A DNA stretch of 64,000 nt. Source: Chlorobium ferrooxidans DSM 13031. GTDB lineage: Bacteria > Bacteroidota > Chlorobiia > Chlorobiales > Chlorobiaceae. The position numbers were made by a program, and so were the translations under genes. The DNA lies in the NCBI RefSeq assembly GCF_000168715.1, contig NZ_AASE01000008.1, positions 1-64,000 of the forward strand. Reading direction: 5' to 3'. The notes beneath the pieces are model-generated. The model saw nothing but the letters and a program-made list of their open reading frames with translations. It made no database searches and was not told the DNA's origin. Of this stretch, positions 39,297 through 49,351 are shown one piece after another (the first letter of the stretch is position 1; the number at the start of each line of letters is the position of its first letter).

Positions 39297-39998
39297 TCAC
39301 TTCGTCCCGGCAGCAAGAGCAAGCGTGTATACTCTCTCTACCTGACTCTCTATAGTTAAATCCGATGTATCAATTTCAACGGCATCAGGATGTTTTTTCA
39401 GCGGAGCGTGCTCCCGCAGGGTATCTTCCTCATCACGCTGCTTTATTTCATCCTCAAGCAGATCAAGATCCGGCAGTTCCGCGCCTTCCGGAGACTTCAG
39501 AAGCAGCTCGGCATACCGCCGCTTTGCCCTTTCGCGGGCATCAGCAACAAGAAATATCTTCAGTTCAGCATCGGGAAACACAACCGTTCCGATGTCGCGA
39601 CCATCCATGACCACTGCGCGCTGTCGGCCAAGATCCTGCTGCATCCGACGGAGCCGGTCACGAACAGGTTTGAGTGAACTGATAAAACTCACCTCACGGC
39701 TCACCCGGTTATCGCGGATCTCGGCAGTAACATCACTGCCGTCAAGAATGACACGGTCGCCCCTGAACTCTATGGAAATCGTATCAAGCAAACCGGAAAC
39801 GCTCCCGGGAGAGCGTCGCAATCCTTCAAGAACGCCCTCTCTGAGTGCCTTGAAGGTTACTGCCCGGTACATTGCACCGGTATCGATATAAGTGTATCCG
39901 AGCTTCTCTGCTACCTTTCTGGCTGTCGTACTTTTTCCGGATGCAGCCGGCCCGTCTATGGCGATAATGATACGCTTTTTCCCGATTTCCTGTTTCAC
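39297..39998 (-). CDS. cmk: Cytidylate kinase
   Basis: 233 residues starting with GTG. P-loop [31 protein letters not shown], the CMP-binding insert and [21 protein letters not shown] and the lid [26 protein letters not shown] are all Cmk hallmarks. It phosphorylates CMP and dCMP. rpsA lies downstream on the same strand, the same cmk-rpsA order seen in many bacteria, with about 85 bases between. Confidence 0.96.
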   Translation of the reverse strand: MKQEIGKKRIIIAIDGPAASGKSTTARKVAEKLGYTYIDTGAMYRAVTFKALREGVLEGLRRSPGSVSGLLDTISIEFRGDRVILDGSDVTAEIRDNRVSREVSFISSLKPVRDRLRRMQQDLGRQRAVVMDGRDIGTVVFPDAELKIFLVADARERAKRRYAELLLKSPEGAELPDLDLLEDEIKQRDEEDTLREHAPLKKHPDAVEIDTSDLTIESQVERVYTLALAAGTK

Positions 39999-40121
39999 TG
40001 TAAAATTCCAATTTGGCCTGTCATTTTATAAAATATATTTGCTTTTTCCAAACATAATGGTTACATGTTAAAGCCATGCGCATAATGCAATGGTCTCTCT
40101 ATTCAATAAACTTATTCTGTT

Positions 40122-41213
40122 ATGTCACTTCGCTGCGGCATTGTAGGACTGCCAAATGTCGGAAAGTCTACGCTTTTCAACGCCATCACGGCCAAACAGG
40201 CTGAAGCCGCCAACTACCCGTTCTGTACCATTGAGCCCAATGTAGGAACAGTCCTTGTTCCGGACGAGCGGATGCAGTTGATCGCCAATGTGGTTAAAAC
40301 CCCGACACTGGTGCCGACCACGCTTGAAATCGTCGACATTGCCGGACTGGTAAAAGGTGCAAGCAAAGGCGAGGGACTCGGCAACCAGTTCCTCTCTCAT
40401 ATCAGGGAGGTTGATGCCATTGTGCATGTCGTACGCTGTTTTGATGACGAGAACATTATCCATGTTGAAGGCAGGATTGACCCGGCAGATGACATCATCA
40501 CCATTGAAACGGAGCTGATGCTGGCCGATCTTGACAGTATGGAACGCAGAATCGAGCGACTGCGGAAAAACGCCAAAAAGGAGAAGGAGCTGCTCCTGCA
40601 GGTTGACCTGGCTGAAAAGATCATCAGCGGCCTCAGTGAAGGCATTCCTGCCCGCAAGCTGATTGAAACGGATGAAGAGAAGGAGATGGCCAAACAGTTC
40701 TTCCTGCTCTCGACCAAGCCGATCCTTTTTGCCGCCAATGTAGCCGAAAATGATATTGTTGACGGAAACGCCTATACCAGGAAAGTTGCCGAGATTGCCG
40801 CGGCATCAGGCTCGAAAATGCTCATTATCAGCGCAAAGACAGAAGCCGATATTGCCGAACTCCCCGAAGAGGATCGCCCGGAATTTCTTGAAAGCCTCGG
40901 ACTGAAGATGTCGGGTCTCGACCGCCTGATCCAGACCGCCTATGACCTGCTCGGCCTGCAAACCTATTTTACCGCAGGTGTCAAGGAGGTTCATGCCTGG
41001 ACCATCCGCAAGGGTGCCGCCGCGCCAGAAGCTGCTGCTGCCATTCACTCGGATTTTGAAAAGGGGTTCATCCGTGCCGAAGTGATGTTCTACCATGACC
41101 TGATTGAACTCGGTTCGGAGCAGAAGGTCAAGGAGGCCGGCAAGCTCCGTTCCGAAGGAAAGGAGTATATTGTTAAGGATGGGGATGTTATAGTCTTCCG
41201 ATTCAATGTTTGA
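40122..41213 (+). CDS. ychF: YchF, Obg-related ATPase
   Basis: 363 residues. P-loop [33 protein letters not shown] in place of the usual guanine-specific NKXD (the reason YchF prefers ATP), and a C-terminal TGS domain ([21 protein letters not shown], with [15 protein letters not shown] and [15 protein letters not shown]). A general ribosome- or redox-associated P-loop protein. Confidence 0.96.
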   Translation: MSLRCGIVGLPNVGKSTLFNAITAKQAEAANYPFCTIEPNVGTVLVPDERMQLIANVVKTPTLVPTTLEIVDIAGLVKGASKGEGLGNQFLSHIREVDAIVHVVRCFDDENIIHVEGRIDPADDIITIETELMLADLDSMERRIERLRKNAKKEKELLLQVDLAEKIISGLSEGIPARKLIETDEEKEMAKQFFLLSTKPILFAANVAENDIVDGNAYTRKVAEIAAASGSKMLIISAKTEADIAELPEEDRPEFLESLGLKMSGLDRLIQTAYDLLGLQTYFTAGVKEVHAWTIRKGAAAPEAAAAIHSDFEKGFIRAEVMFYHDLIELGSEQKVKEAGKLRSEGKEYIVKDGDVIVFRFNV

Positions 41214-41219
41214 AGAATA

Positions 41220-41255
41220 GGACCTATGGGACTTATAGGACTTATAGGACTTATG
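41220..41255 (+). repeat. 9-bp-period minisatellite (GGACTTAT type)
   Basis: Four units: GGACCTATG, GGACTTATA, GGACTTATA and GGACTTATG, followed by GGTCCCATAAAG, which is complementary to the repeat so the whole can fold into a hairpin. It lies between ychF and murI. Confidence 0.65.
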
Positions 41256-41309
41256 GGTCCCATAAAGATTAAAAGATCACTTTTTACGGCGCACTATATC
41301 GTTTAAACC

Positions 41310-42128
41310 ATGCTGCACCATAAAGTCACCCCTGAAAGTCCGATAGGCATTTTTGACTCCGGTATCGGAGGGCTGACCGTGGTCAAGGCCATACGTGCAG
41401 CACTCCCTTCCGAACGGCTTATCTACTTCGGCGATACGGCTCGCGTTCCCTACGGACCGAAATCCCAGATTACCATCCGCAAGTACGCCGCTGACGACAC
41501 CGCCATACTCATGCGCTATCAGCCAAAACTGATTATTGTTGCCTGCAACACCGTTTCTGCCCTTGCTCTTGATGTGGTTGAAAAATCGTGCAGCGGCATC
41601 CCGGTTATCGGCGTTCTGAAAGCCGGCGCTGAACTGGCTGTGCAGGTGACCGGAAACAACCGCATCGGGGTTATAGGAACCCAGGCGACGGTCTGCTCGA
41701 ACGCCTACGCACGGGAGATCAACCTGCTGAATGAGGAGAGTGCTGTGGTTTCAAAAGCCTGCCCGCTCTTTGTTCCGCTCGCCGAAGAGGGCTTTATTGA
41801 CCACCCTGCCACAAAACTCATTGCCGGGGAGTATCTGGCAGAGATCCGCAAGCATGATATCGATACCCTGGTACTCGGCTGCACACACTACCCGATCCTT
41901 AAGCGGGTGATTGCTGACATTGTCGGACCCGGCATCCGCATAATCGACTCGGCAGAAGCGGTTGCCCTCAAAACAAAAGAGCTTCTCACCGAGTCCGCTC
42001 TGCTCAACGCTGCTGCAACCCCGTCAGTTCCTCACCTGCTGGTGAGCGATCTGCCTCAGAAATTCAGCCAGCTCTACCAGCTTTTTATGGGTTCGGAGCT
42101 GCCGGATGTTGAATTGGTTGAGGTATAA
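41310..42128 (+). CDS. murI: Glutamate racemase
   Basis: 272 residues. The two catalytic cysteines lie in [12 protein letters not shown] (Cys79) and [11 protein letters not shown] (Cys191); the opening [17 protein letters not shown] and [13 protein letters not shown] are family signatures. It supplies D-glutamate for peptidoglycan. Its stop codon TAA is the first part of a TAAT that flanks a palindromic element starting at 42130. Confidence 0.95.
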   Translation: MLHHKVTPESPIGIFDSGIGGLTVVKAIRAALPSERLIYFGDTARVPYGPKSQITIRKYAADDTAILMRYQPKLIIVACNTVSALALDVVEKSCSGIPVIGVLKAGAELAVQVTGNNRIGVIGTQATVCSNAYAREINLLNEESAVVSKACPLFVPLAEEGFIDHPATKLIAGEYLAEIRKHDIDTLVLGCTHYPILKRVIADIVGPGIRIIDSAEAVALKTKELLTESALLNAAATPSVPHLLVSDLPQKFSQLYQLFMGSELPDVELVEV

Positions 42129-42129
42129 T

Positions 42130-42271
42130 GGGCACCTCTATTTATTTATTCCGAAACCCGATTACTGCGTTGGGTGGTGCACGAAATCCTCATGTACAAC
42201 CTGTACACTCCGGTTTCTGTGCTCCATCCGCCTTGTTCTCGGGCTTCTCACGACAATAAATAGAGGTGCCC
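42130..42271. mobile_element. MITE-like palindromic element with 17-bp terminal inverted repeats and TAAT target duplication
   Basis: GGGCACCTCTATTTATT (42130-42146) and its exact complement (42255-42271) bound a 142-base non-coding segment. Both sides are flanked by TAAT (42126-42129 and 42272-42275), as expected of a 4-bp target-site duplication. The left TAAT contains the murI stop codon. The interior holds a weaker inverted pair around ATGTAC and GTACA. No transposase is encoded, so mobilisation would need one in trans. Confidence 0.75.
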
Positions 42272-42368
42272 TAATACCGGAAAGAGCCACTCCCCTCTTT
42301 TTCACCTTTGCCTTTTGCCGTCACAGTTGTTACTTTTGACTTTTCCTATTGACCTTAATCTCTACAGC

Positions 42369-43322
42369 GTGAAAGTAAACCTCGACCGTACTTCATCAGG
42401 TTTCTGCATAGGAGTGCAGGGCACCATCCATGTCGCTGAAGAAAAACTCCAGGACCCCCAGGGATTATTCTCGCTCGGCGATGTCGTCCACAATGAGGCC
42501 GAGGTAAAACGGCTGGAAGCGCTCGGACTTGTCACGATTGATGAAGCCGCATTCAGGGAGCTTAAAAACGCCAAAGTCCTCATCAGGGCTCACGGGGAGC
42601 CCCCATCGACCTACAAAATTGCCGAAGCGAACAATCTTGAAGTTACCGATACCACCTGCCCTGTCGTCTCCCGGCTTCAGCGAACAACCAGAGCGCTGCA
42701 TGAACTGGGCTACCAGATCATCATTTACGGCAAACCGACCCATCCTGAAGTTATCGGCATCAACGGTCAGTGTGCAAACAGCGCCATTATCATCAAGCAT
42801 GCCGACCTCAGCGACCCGGAAGAGACAAAGGCACTTGACGCAGCAAAAAAAACCGCGCTCATCAGCCAGACCACGATGGATGTTCCGGGATTTTATGAAC
42901 TCAAGCGGAATCTTGAAGCACGATTCTCTCCCGACTCACCCTCTGAGTGGATGGCAATACGCGACATTGATATTACGGCCGAAATGACCGGTGTCCGCCC
43001 CATGCCACGCCATATCTTCAAGGATACCATCTGCCGGCAGGTGTCAAGCCGCAACCAAAAGCTGCACGATTTTGCACTTGCCAATGAAGTGATCATCTTT
43101 GTTGCCGGTAAAAAAAGTTCCAACGGCCAGGTGCTCTACAATATCTGCAGGGATGCAAATCCCCGGAGCTACTTCATCGAGGATGTCGAGGAGATTCAGC
43201 CGGAGTGGCTCCTCTCCCTTAACGGCAGCGGTGTTGCCAGTGCCGGTATCTGCGGCGCAACCTCAACACCGATGTGGCTCCTTGAAAAGGTGGCAAACTA
43301 TATCGAAAGCAACTTCTCCTGA
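42369..43322 (+). CDS. ispH: IspH/LytB, 4-hydroxy-3-methylbut-2-enyl diphosphate reductase
   Basis: About 317 residues from a GTG start ([18 protein letters not shown]). The three cluster cysteines appear in FCIGVQG (Cys13), TTCPVVSR and ICGATSTP, and the substrate-binding AHGEPPSTY and STPMWL segments are present. It makes IPP and DMAPP in the last step of the MEP pathway, feeding carotenoids, quinones and bacteriochlorophyll tails. Confidence 0.94.
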   Translation: MKVNLDRTSSGFCIGVQGTIHVAEEKLQDPQGLFSLGDVVHNEAEVKRLEALGLVTIDEAAFRELKNAKVLIRAHGEPPSTYKIAEANNLEVTDTTCPVVSRLQRTTRALHELGYQIIIYGKPTHPEVIGINGQCANSAIIIKHADLSDPEETKALDAAKKTALISQTTMDVPGFYELKRNLEARFSPDSPSEWMAIRDIDITAEMTGVRPMPRHIFKDTICRQVSSRNQKLHDFALANEVIIFVAGKKSSNGQVLYNICRDANPRSYFIEDVEEIQPEWLLSLNGSGVASAGICGATSTPMWLLEKVANYIESNFS

Positions 43323-43332
43323 AGATACCGAC

Positions 43333-45297
43333 ATGAATGAACTCTCTCTGACCATCAACGGACGGCCTGTTACGGTGGCTCCCGGCGCAACAATTCTTGA
43401 CGCCGCCACGGGCGCAGGAATCGAAATCCCGACACTCTGTTTCAACAAGTCGCTTGATGCAACCGGTTCATGCTGGATGTGCATTGTGGAACTCAAGGGG
43501 AAAAACCGTTTTGTGCCTGCCTGCGACACACTGGTGATGGAGGGAATGGTGGTTGAAACTGAAAACGAGGCGCTCAGCTCAATGAGGCGGCAGTCGATTG
43601 AACGCATCATTGAACAGCATAGCGGAGACTGCATGGGCCCCTGCGAGCTCACCTGTCCTGCCGGATGCGATATCCCCGACTTTATTGATGCCATTGCCCG
43701 CCATGATGAGCGGGAGGCCATAAAAATCATCAAGGAGAGTATCCCCCTCGCCGGAATTCTCGGCCGGATCTGCCCTGCACCCTGTGAGGATGAGTGCAGA
43801 AGACACGGAATCGACAACCCCGTCTCGATCTGCGCCCTGAAGCGCTATGCCGCAGACAGCGATGCACAGTCGAGTGAGCGATATCTGCCTGAACTCCCGG
43901 AAAACAGCGGCAAAAAGGTTGCCATAGTCGGCAGCGGACCGGCCGGTCTTACCGCGGCTTTCTTTCTTCGCCGCAAGGGCCACGCTGTAACCGTTCTTGA
44001 ATCCGGCACTGAAGCCGGAGGCATGATGCGCTACGGTATCCCCCGCTTCCGGCTGCCCGAATCGGTCATCGAAAGTGACCTTGCGACCCTCCGGGATATG
44101 GGTATCGAGTTCCGTTTCAACTCCGAATTCGGCACAGCGGTCACACTGAACGCCGTAAAGAGTGAGTTTGACGCCCTCTTTCTTGCCGTCGGAGCACAGA
44201 AAGCTTCAACCATGAACATTCCCGGTGAAGATATTCCTGGAGTTGTGAGCGGTATCTCTTTTTTGCGTAAATCTGCTTTTGCTCCTCAAATGCTACCCGG
44301 AGCACGCGTGGTAGTGACAGGTGGCGGCAATACGGCCATTGACGCGGCAAGAACAGCCATACGGCTCGGGGCATCCAGCGTCACGATACTCTACCGTCGA
44401 ACCATCAAGGATATGCCGGCCAACCGTGCCGAAATAGAGGAGGCTCTTGCCGAAGGAGTCACCATTGTCGAACGGGTCGCGCCAACACTCATCCGCTCAC
44501 TCAACGACCTGCTTGAAATAACCGCCATCAAAATGGAGCAGGGAGAGCCGGATGAGAGCGGCCGGAGAAGACCGGTACCGGTTCCGGGCTCGGAATTCAC
44601 GGTTAAGGCCGATACCATCATCTCCGCCATCGGCCAGAAGGTCGATTCAGCAGCCGCCGGAGCGGCAGCGATAGAGAGCGGAAGTGGCGGAGAACTGCTG
44701 GTAGATCCCGAAACCCTCCAGAGTGAAACCCCCTGGATTTTTGCCGGTGGTGACTGCGTGAGCGGAGCTGACCTTGCAATCCAGGCCGTAGCCCAGGGAA
44801 AAAGGGCCGCTCACTCCATTGATCTCTTCCTCAGCGGTAAACCAGTTGTGGCAGAAAAACCCGCTTTCAACTCCTCCTTTGGAGCACGCGATGAAGCACC
44901 GGAAGCATTCTACCAGAAGAAATCTCCTGCCGGGAGAGTGCCGGTTCCGGAGCTGACCCCCGAAGTGCGCACAACATGTTTTGATGAAGTTGTAACCGGC
45001 TACACCGCTGAATCTGCCCGGGAAGAGGCTCTGCGCTGCCTCCAGTGCCGCTGCAACGCCATTGCTGATTGCCGCCTGCGCGAACTCGCCTCCCGCTACC
45101 TCCCCTCCCGGATAACCGTGCAGCACGACCATCCCGGATTCTACAAGGCAGAAAGTGCTGAAATCAGCATGGAGCGCGAAAAGTGCGTGGATTGCGGCAT
45201 CTGTGTGCGCATGATCGAACAGCTTCACGGCACCGCCATCGACCTCACCATCATGACCGAAAGCTGCCCCACCGGCGCGCTATCATTGCCTGGTTGA
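43333..45297 (+). CDS. Ferredoxin-GltD-like fusion: [2Fe-2S]/NuoG-type N-terminus, FAD/NAD(P) oxidoreductase, C-terminal [4Fe-4S]
   Basis: About 654 residues. In order: a [2Fe-2S] ferredoxin domain (LCFNKS...SCWMCIVEL...CDTL, residues 1-80), a NuoG-like cysteine region (HSGDCMGPCELTCPAGC), a DPYD/GltD cysteine domain (RICPAPCEDECRRHG), FAD motif VGSGPAGLTAA near 200, NAD(P) motif TGGGNTAIDAARTA near 325, and two C-terminal cysteine clusters (EEALRCLQCRC and CVDCGICVRMI...CPTGAL). It resembles nfnB in this window. It likely moves electrons between NAD(P)H and a ferredoxin or hydrogenase. It follows ispH by 10 bases. Confidence 0.8.
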   Translation: MNELSLTINGRPVTVAPGATILDAATGAGIEIPTLCFNKSLDATGSCWMCIVELKGKNRFVPACDTLVMEGMVVETENEALSSMRRQSIERIIEQHSGDCMGPCELTCPAGCDIPDFIDAIARHDEREAIKIIKESIPLAGILGRICPAPCEDECRRHGIDNPVSICALKRYAADSDAQSSERYLPELPENSGKKVAIVGSGPAGLTAAFFLRRKGHAVTVLESGTEAGGMMRYGIPRFRLPESVIESDLATLRDMGIEFRFNSEFGTAVTLNAVKSEFDALFLAVGAQKASTMNIPGEDIPGVVSGISFLRKSAFAPQMLPGARVVVTGGGNTAIDAARTAIRLGASSVTILYRRTIKDMPANRAEIEEALAEGVTIVERVAPTLIRSLNDLLEITAIKMEQGEPDESGRRRPVPVPGSEFTVKADTIISAIGQKVDSAAAGAAAIESGSGGELLVDPETLQSETPWIFAGGDCVSGADLAIQAVAQGKRAAHSIDLFLSGKPVVAEKPAFNSSFGARDEAPEAFYQKKSPAGRVPVPELTPEVRTTCFDEVVTGYTAESAREEALRCLQCRCNAIADCRLRELASRYLPSRITVQHDHPGFYKAESAEISMEREKCVDCGICVRMIEQLHGTAIDLTIMTESCPTGALSLPG

Positions 45298-45323
45298 AGA
45301 AATTCTGGATTTTGGATTTGTAG

Positions 45324-45345
45324 GGGCAAACCTGTGTGTTTGCCC
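45324..45345 (-). repeat. Dispersed hairpin repeat, copy E (inverted relative to A and B)
   Basis: On the minus strand this reads GGGCAAAC, loop ACACAG, GTTTGCCC, then CTACA. It is nearly identical to 8005-8026. It is followed on the plus strand by a complement of the GGACAGCAAGGACGAAGAG segment. Confidence 0.65.
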
Positions 45346-45506
45346 TATTGAATTGAGGGGGCGCGAAAATATTTCTCTTCGTCCTTGCTGTCCTATTTCA
45401 AGAGAGCATTCACCCCCACACCCTCCTGCCGACAAAAAAACTCCTCTTTTCTATTCATAATTGCCGCCAGATTGTTATTCTGAAGGGTAGCGGATAATTG
45501 AACCCC

Positions 45507-46763
45507 ATGCTTGTGACAAAGATTCCTGCACACTCTGTTGAACTGATTGCGCCTGCGGGCGACATGACCGGGCTGCTCACTGCGCTGAAAGCAGGGGCTG
45601 ATGCGGTCTATTTTGGAGCTGAAGGCTACAATATGCGGGCCGGAAGCAGCAACTTCACCCCTGCGGACTTTCCGGCAATCAAGGCCCTCTGCCAGGAGTA
45701 CCATGCCAAGGGGTACCTGGCGCTGAACACCATTGTCTATGACGGTGAGCTGAAAAGGATGAAGCAGACCGTGACAGCAGCAAAAAAAGCAGGATTCGAT
45801 GCCATAATCTGCTCGGATATGGCCGTTATTGAAGCGTGCCGGAACGCCGATATGGCGTTTCATATCTCGACACAGGCATCGGTCAGCAGCTACAGTGCGG
45901 TAAAATTCTATGCCTCGCTCGGGGCAAAGATGATTGTATTGGCCAGAGAGCTTACCATTGAACAGGTTCGCCATATTACCGACAAAATAAAGGATGACGG
46001 GCTCGGCGTGAAGATTGAGTGCTTTGTGCATGGTGCCATGTGCGTTGCCGTGTCGGGGCGCTGTTTTATGTCGCAGGATATTTTCGGACGTTCGGCCAAC
46101 CGCGGTCAATGCGTTCAGCCCTGCAGAAGGGAGTACATCATTACCGATCCGGAGGAGAACAAGGAGCTTGCGCTTGGCACCGATTATGTCATGAGTCCCC
46201 AGGACCTCTGCACCATTGAGTTTATTGATGTGCTGATTGACGCTGGCATCAGCGCCTTCAAGATTGAGGGGCGCAGCCGCAGCCCTGAATATGTGCATAC
46301 GGCAACAGCTGCCTATCGCACGGCAATCGACTTCTGTATAAACCGTCGCAATGATCCACAGTTCAGAGAGGAGTACAGTGAACTGACGACAAAGCTGAAG
46401 GAGGATCTTGCCACCGTCTACAACCGGGGATTTTCAAAAGGGTTTTATTTCGGCAAACCGCTTGACGCCTGGGTCCAGGAGTACGGTTCACTCGCGAAGG
46501 AGAAAAAAACCTTTATCGGCGATATCAAAAAATACTACCCGAAAGCAGGCGTTGCCGAGATTATCATTCTCGCCCGCGGCCTCAAACAGGGGGAAAAACT
46601 CTCGATCCAGGGGCCGAAAACCGGAGTGGTCACCATCATGGCCGACTCCTTTCTCACCAACGACCTGCCCGATAACGATGCCCATAAAGGGGACAACGTC
46701 ACTCTCAAATGTGCAAAGGTTCGTAAAAACGACAAGGTCTACCTTCTGGAAAAAAGACGCTGA
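45507..46763 (+). CDS. U32 family protein (TrhP/YegQ-like)
   Basis: About 418 residues. Core motifs are [50 protein letters not shown] and [11 protein letters not shown]; the cysteines in the latter two are conserved in U32 proteins that carry an iron-sulfur cluster. Related bacterial proteins (TrhP) hydroxylate uridine-34 of tRNA using prephenate; others act as collagenase-like peptidases. The tRNA role is more likely here given the cysteines. ATG at 45507 is used; a TTG at 45498 is upstream. Confidence 0.8.
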   Translation: MLVTKIPAHSVELIAPAGDMTGLLTALKAGADAVYFGAEGYNMRAGSSNFTPADFPAIKALCQEYHAKGYLALNTIVYDGELKRMKQTVTAAKKAGFDAIICSDMAVIEACRNADMAFHISTQASVSSYSAVKFYASLGAKMIVLARELTIEQVRHITDKIKDDGLGVKIECFVHGAMCVAVSGRCFMSQDIFGRSANRGQCVQPCRREYIITDPEENKELALGTDYVMSPQDLCTIEFIDVLIDAGISAFKIEGRSRSPEYVHTATAAYRTAIDFCINRRNDPQFREEYSELTTKLKEDLATVYNRGFSKGFYFGKPLDAWVQEYGSLAKEKKTFIGDIKKYYPKAGVAEIIILARGLKQGEKLSIQGPKTGVVTIMADSFLTNDLPDNDAHKGDNVTLKCAKVRKNDKVYLLEKRR

Positions 46764-46881
46764 AGCCTCCCTCCTCATATCTACCAATATTTCGCTCCTC
46801 CGGAGCGATAAATCAATTGTATTGTTTGTCCCTGCTGTCTTTCGGTCTCCTGGCAGTTTACTTACTCAACACAAAAAAACC

Positions 46882-46914
46882 CTATTCTCCTGGTGAACGG
46901 TTTGGTGTACATTT
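46882..46914 (+). repeat. 33-bp direct repeat R1 flanking the decayed toxin-antitoxin locus
   Basis: Matches 47293-47325 at about 27 of 33 positions, with shared core TGAACG-TTT-GTGTAC-TTT. R1 precedes the antitoxin gene. Confidence 0.6.
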
Positions 46915-46963
46915 GCATTAAATGGCTTACGTTTATTGTATAAACTCAACTGAAACATTAGTC

Positions 46964-47188
46964 ATGGGAAGTCAACTCGAATTGCTCGAAGCTGAAGCAC
47001 TGAAACTATCCGCTGGTGATAGAGCTGCTCTCGCCCAATTGTTGCTCTCCAGTCTTGATGAAGATACCGGGATTGAAGATTCCTGGGATATCGAAACTGC
47101 GAGAAGAATAGCGGACATTGAAAATGGAGTGGTACAACTCATCCCACTCTCTGATGCACTTGCAAAAGTTCGTGCTGCACTGAAGTGA
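46964..47188 (+). CDS. Addiction module antitoxin component (TIGR02574-like), orphan
   Basis: 74 residues from ATG 46964 (an upstream ATG at 46922 is possible). Features are EAEALKLSAGDRAALAQLLLSSLDEDTG and IADIENGVVQLIPLSDALAKVRAALK, the pattern of the small antitoxins that pair with RelE/ParE-like toxins. The expected toxin gene directly downstream has been reduced to its last codons. Confidence 0.75.
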   Translation: MGSQLELLEAEALKLSAGDRAALAQLLLSSLDEDTGIEDSWDIETARRIADIENGVVQLIPLSDALAKVRAALK

Positions 47189-47189
47189 A

Positions 47190-47252
47190 GCTCGTTACCT
47201 GGCTGTGGCACATCACATGCGGCGACCTGGATACTGGGCTCAACGCAAATAA
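47190..47252 (+). pseudogene. Remnant of RelE/ParE toxin C-terminus
   Basis: One frame reads 20 codons ending AVAHHMRRPGYWAQRK and a stop at 47250-47252. The HxxRRPGYWxxR ending is the C-terminal signature of the RelE/ParE toxins that follow such antitoxins. The rest of the toxin is missing, and the frame runs directly after the antitoxin stop, so a deletion removed most of the toxin gene. Confidence 0.7.
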
Positions 47253-47292
47253 ACCCTTTTAGTCCTTTTCCCCCATTGCTCAAAAAAAGAGC

Positions 47293-47325
47293 CTTTTCTC
47301 TTGCTGAACGCTTTTGTGTACCTTT
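47293..47325 (+). repeat. 33-bp direct repeat R2 flanking the decayed toxin-antitoxin locus
   Basis: Copy of R1 (46882-46914), here 60 to 90 bases before the hydB start. The two copies enclose the antitoxin and toxin remnant. Confidence 0.6.
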
Positions 47326-47382
47326 CAGTATAGTTCACAAGCATTCTCATTCAGGACTGCACAAGGCAAGGAGAGCAGGACG

Positions 47383-48462
47383 ATGATCTACAAAATCATA
47401 TCCAAAGCCGAGTTCAAACGCTTTATTGATGCACTGGTCAGGAGCAACAGCTCATTCGGGCCGCGCATGGTCGATACCGACAGCAGGGGTGAGGCGGTCT
47501 ACCAGTTTCAGCCGGTCTCTTCGGTTGACGAGATAGCGTTCGACTACACCCGAACAGCCTCCTCTGCCAAGCATTTTTTTCTCCCCTTTCGCCAGGAGCT
47601 GTCGCGCTTTCACTTTCACGATGACGACTGGGATCAGAAGGTATCCTATGAAGCCGATCCCGTGGTGCTTTTCGGTCTCAGAGCGTGCGACATCAGCGCA
47701 CTGAATATTCTTGATGATGTTCTGCTCAACGGCCACTTCCCTTCAGCATACTATCTTGCAAAACGCAAGAACACCTTTGTGATCGGCATGGATCACCTGC
47801 CGCTTCCCGACTGTTTCTGCAAGTCGATGAACCATCACACCGTTCCGACCGGATTCAACCTCTTCTGTTCCGATATCGGAGATGAGTACTATCTGGCCAT
47901 CAACTCCTCCAAAGCCTTCAATTTCCTTAGGGAGTTCGAAACCCGGGATCCTCAATACGATGAAAACTGCCGTCTGGCTGAACGCCGAAAGCTTATCAGC
48001 AGCAGTTTTCGAACCGAGATTGATGTCACCGGACTTCCGGCAATTCTCGATATCGAGTTTGACTCCCCGGTCTGGAAAAAATGGGGCGACAAATGCCTCA
48101 GCTGCGGAACCTGCGCCATGGTCTGCCCGACCTGCTACTGCTACTCGGTTGAGGAGTCATTCGAGTCCGACCTGCAAAGCTCCTCACGCCAGAAAAGACT
48201 CTACTCATGCAACCTTGTCGACTTTGCCGCTGTCGCGGGCGGACACAACTTCCGTCCAAAGAACGGTGACCGGCTCAAATACCGCTACTACCATCAGCAC
48301 CGGGGGTTTGCCGAAAATGCCAACCAGCAGATCTGCGTTGGATGCAACCGGTGCGGGAAAGCATGTCTTGCGGGAATCAACCCGAAGGATGTCATCAACG
48401 ACCTAAGACTGGAGAAGGATACATGCACGACCAGCGTTTCGTCATCCCCCGCCAGGAGCTGA
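47383..48462 (+). CDS. hydB: HydB, sulfhydrogenase beta subunit (iron-sulfur)
   Basis: About 359 residues. The C-terminal part has two [4Fe-4S] sets: [23 protein letters not shown] and [14 protein letters not shown]. The N-terminal part ([16 protein letters not shown]) matches the HydB/HyhB and anaerobic sulfite reductase A family. It passes electrons from the NAD(P)H-FAD gamma subunit to the small subunit. ATG at 47383 follows AGGAGAGC. First gene of hydBGDA, overlapping hydG. Confidence 0.85.
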   Translation: MIYKIISKAEFKRFIDALVRSNSSFGPRMVDTDSRGEAVYQFQPVSSVDEIAFDYTRTASSAKHFFLPFRQELSRFHFHDDDWDQKVSYEADPVVLFGLRACDISALNILDDVLLNGHFPSAYYLAKRKNTFVIGMDHLPLPDCFCKSMNHHTVPTGFNLFCSDIGDEYYLAINSSKAFNFLREFETRDPQYDENCRLAERRKLISSSFRTEIDVTGLPAILDIEFDSPVWKKWGDKCLSCGTCAMVCPTCYCYSVEESFESDLQSSSRQKRLYSCNLVDFAAVAGGHNFRPKNGDRLKYRYYHQHRGFAENANQQICVGCNRCGKACLAGINPKDVINDLRLEKDTCTTSVSSSPARS

Positions 48463-49340
48463 ACCGGGAGGATTTTGCATCATCGGTGCCGGACTTCAAC
48501 CGCCGCTCGGAGGTGATGAATACCGACATGGGCTATAAATGCACCGTCACCAATATTGTCCGGCTCACCCGACAGGAAAAACTCTTCCAGATCCGCATTA
48601 TCGATCCGGTGGAGAGGGCGCTGTTCAGGTTCCGGCCGGGCCAGTTTCTGATGCTGGAACTCCCAGGTTACGGAGAGGTACCTATCTCCATATCCAGCTC
48701 AAGCACCAACCATGAGTTTCTCGAACTCTGTATCCGCAAGGCCGGCAGTGTGACCACAGCACTCTTCAATGCCGGTGAGGGAGCCCGTGTAGCCATACGG
48801 GGCCCCTTCGGATCATCGTTTCCCATGGATGAGATGGCCGGTCATAACGTCCTGCTGATCGCCGGAGGACTCGGCATTGCGCCGCTTCGCGCGCCGCTCT
48901 TCTGGATAAACGAGCACCGCAACCGCTTTCTTGATGTCAGCCTGCTCTACGGGGCAAAAGATCCGTCACAACTGCTCTTCACCTGGCAGTTCAACGAGTG
49001 GGACATGATCAGCCATATCGGACTGCACACCATTGTCGAGCATGGTTCCGAAGAGTGGACAGGCAAAACCGGCATGATCACCGATCTCTTTAATGATATT
49101 TCCATTGATCCGGCAACAACATACGCCATTGTCTGCGGGCCGCCGGTGATGTTCAAGTTTGTCTGCGGCTGGCTCGACGGGCTCGGCATACCGATGAACC
49201 GGATGTTTGTCTCTCTTGAACGGCGAATGCACTGCGGTATGGGCAAATGCTGCCGCTGCATGGTCGGATCCACCTTTACCTGTATTGACGGGCCGGTCTT
49301 TGACTACTGGTCGGTCATGAATCTCAAGGAAGCCATTTAG
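48423..49340 (+). CDS. hydG: HydG, sulfhydrogenase gamma subunit (NAD(P)H/FAD reductase)
   Basis: About 305 residues. The FAD domain has [21 protein letters not shown], the NAD(P) domain [19 protein letters not shown], and the C-terminus has a [2Fe-2S] site ([24 protein letters not shown]). It is the diaphorase of group 3b hydrogenases, oxidising or reducing NADP(H). It overlaps hydB by about 40 bases; the GGAGAAGG ribosome site lies inside hydB. This HydG is unrelated to the [FeFe]-hydrogenase maturase of the same name. Confidence 0.88.
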   Translation: MHDQRFVIPRQELNREDFASSVPDFNRRSEVMNTDMGYKCTVTNIVRLTRQEKLFQIRIIDPVERALFRFRPGQFLMLELPGYGEVPISISSSSTNHEFLELCIRKAGSVTTALFNAGEGARVAIRGPFGSSFPMDEMAGHNVLLIAGGLGIAPLRAPLFWINEHRNRFLDVSLLYGAKDPSQLLFTWQFNEWDMISHIGLHTIVEHGSEEWTGKTGMITDLFNDISIDPATTYAIVCGPPVMFKFVCGWLDGLGIPMNRMFVSLERRMHCGMGKCCRCMVGSTFTCIDGPVFDYWSVMNLKEAI

Positions 49341-49351
49341 CACTGTAGAGC

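Noticed and set aside
43099-43332. N-terminal extension of the ferredoxin-GltD fusion
   Set aside because: It overlaps the conserved end of ispH in another frame; the ATG at 43333 matches the ferredoxin domain start.
45393-46298. A 301-codon open frame on the minus strand
   Set aside because: Antisense to the U32 gene, which has conserved motifs; no ribosome site or family match.
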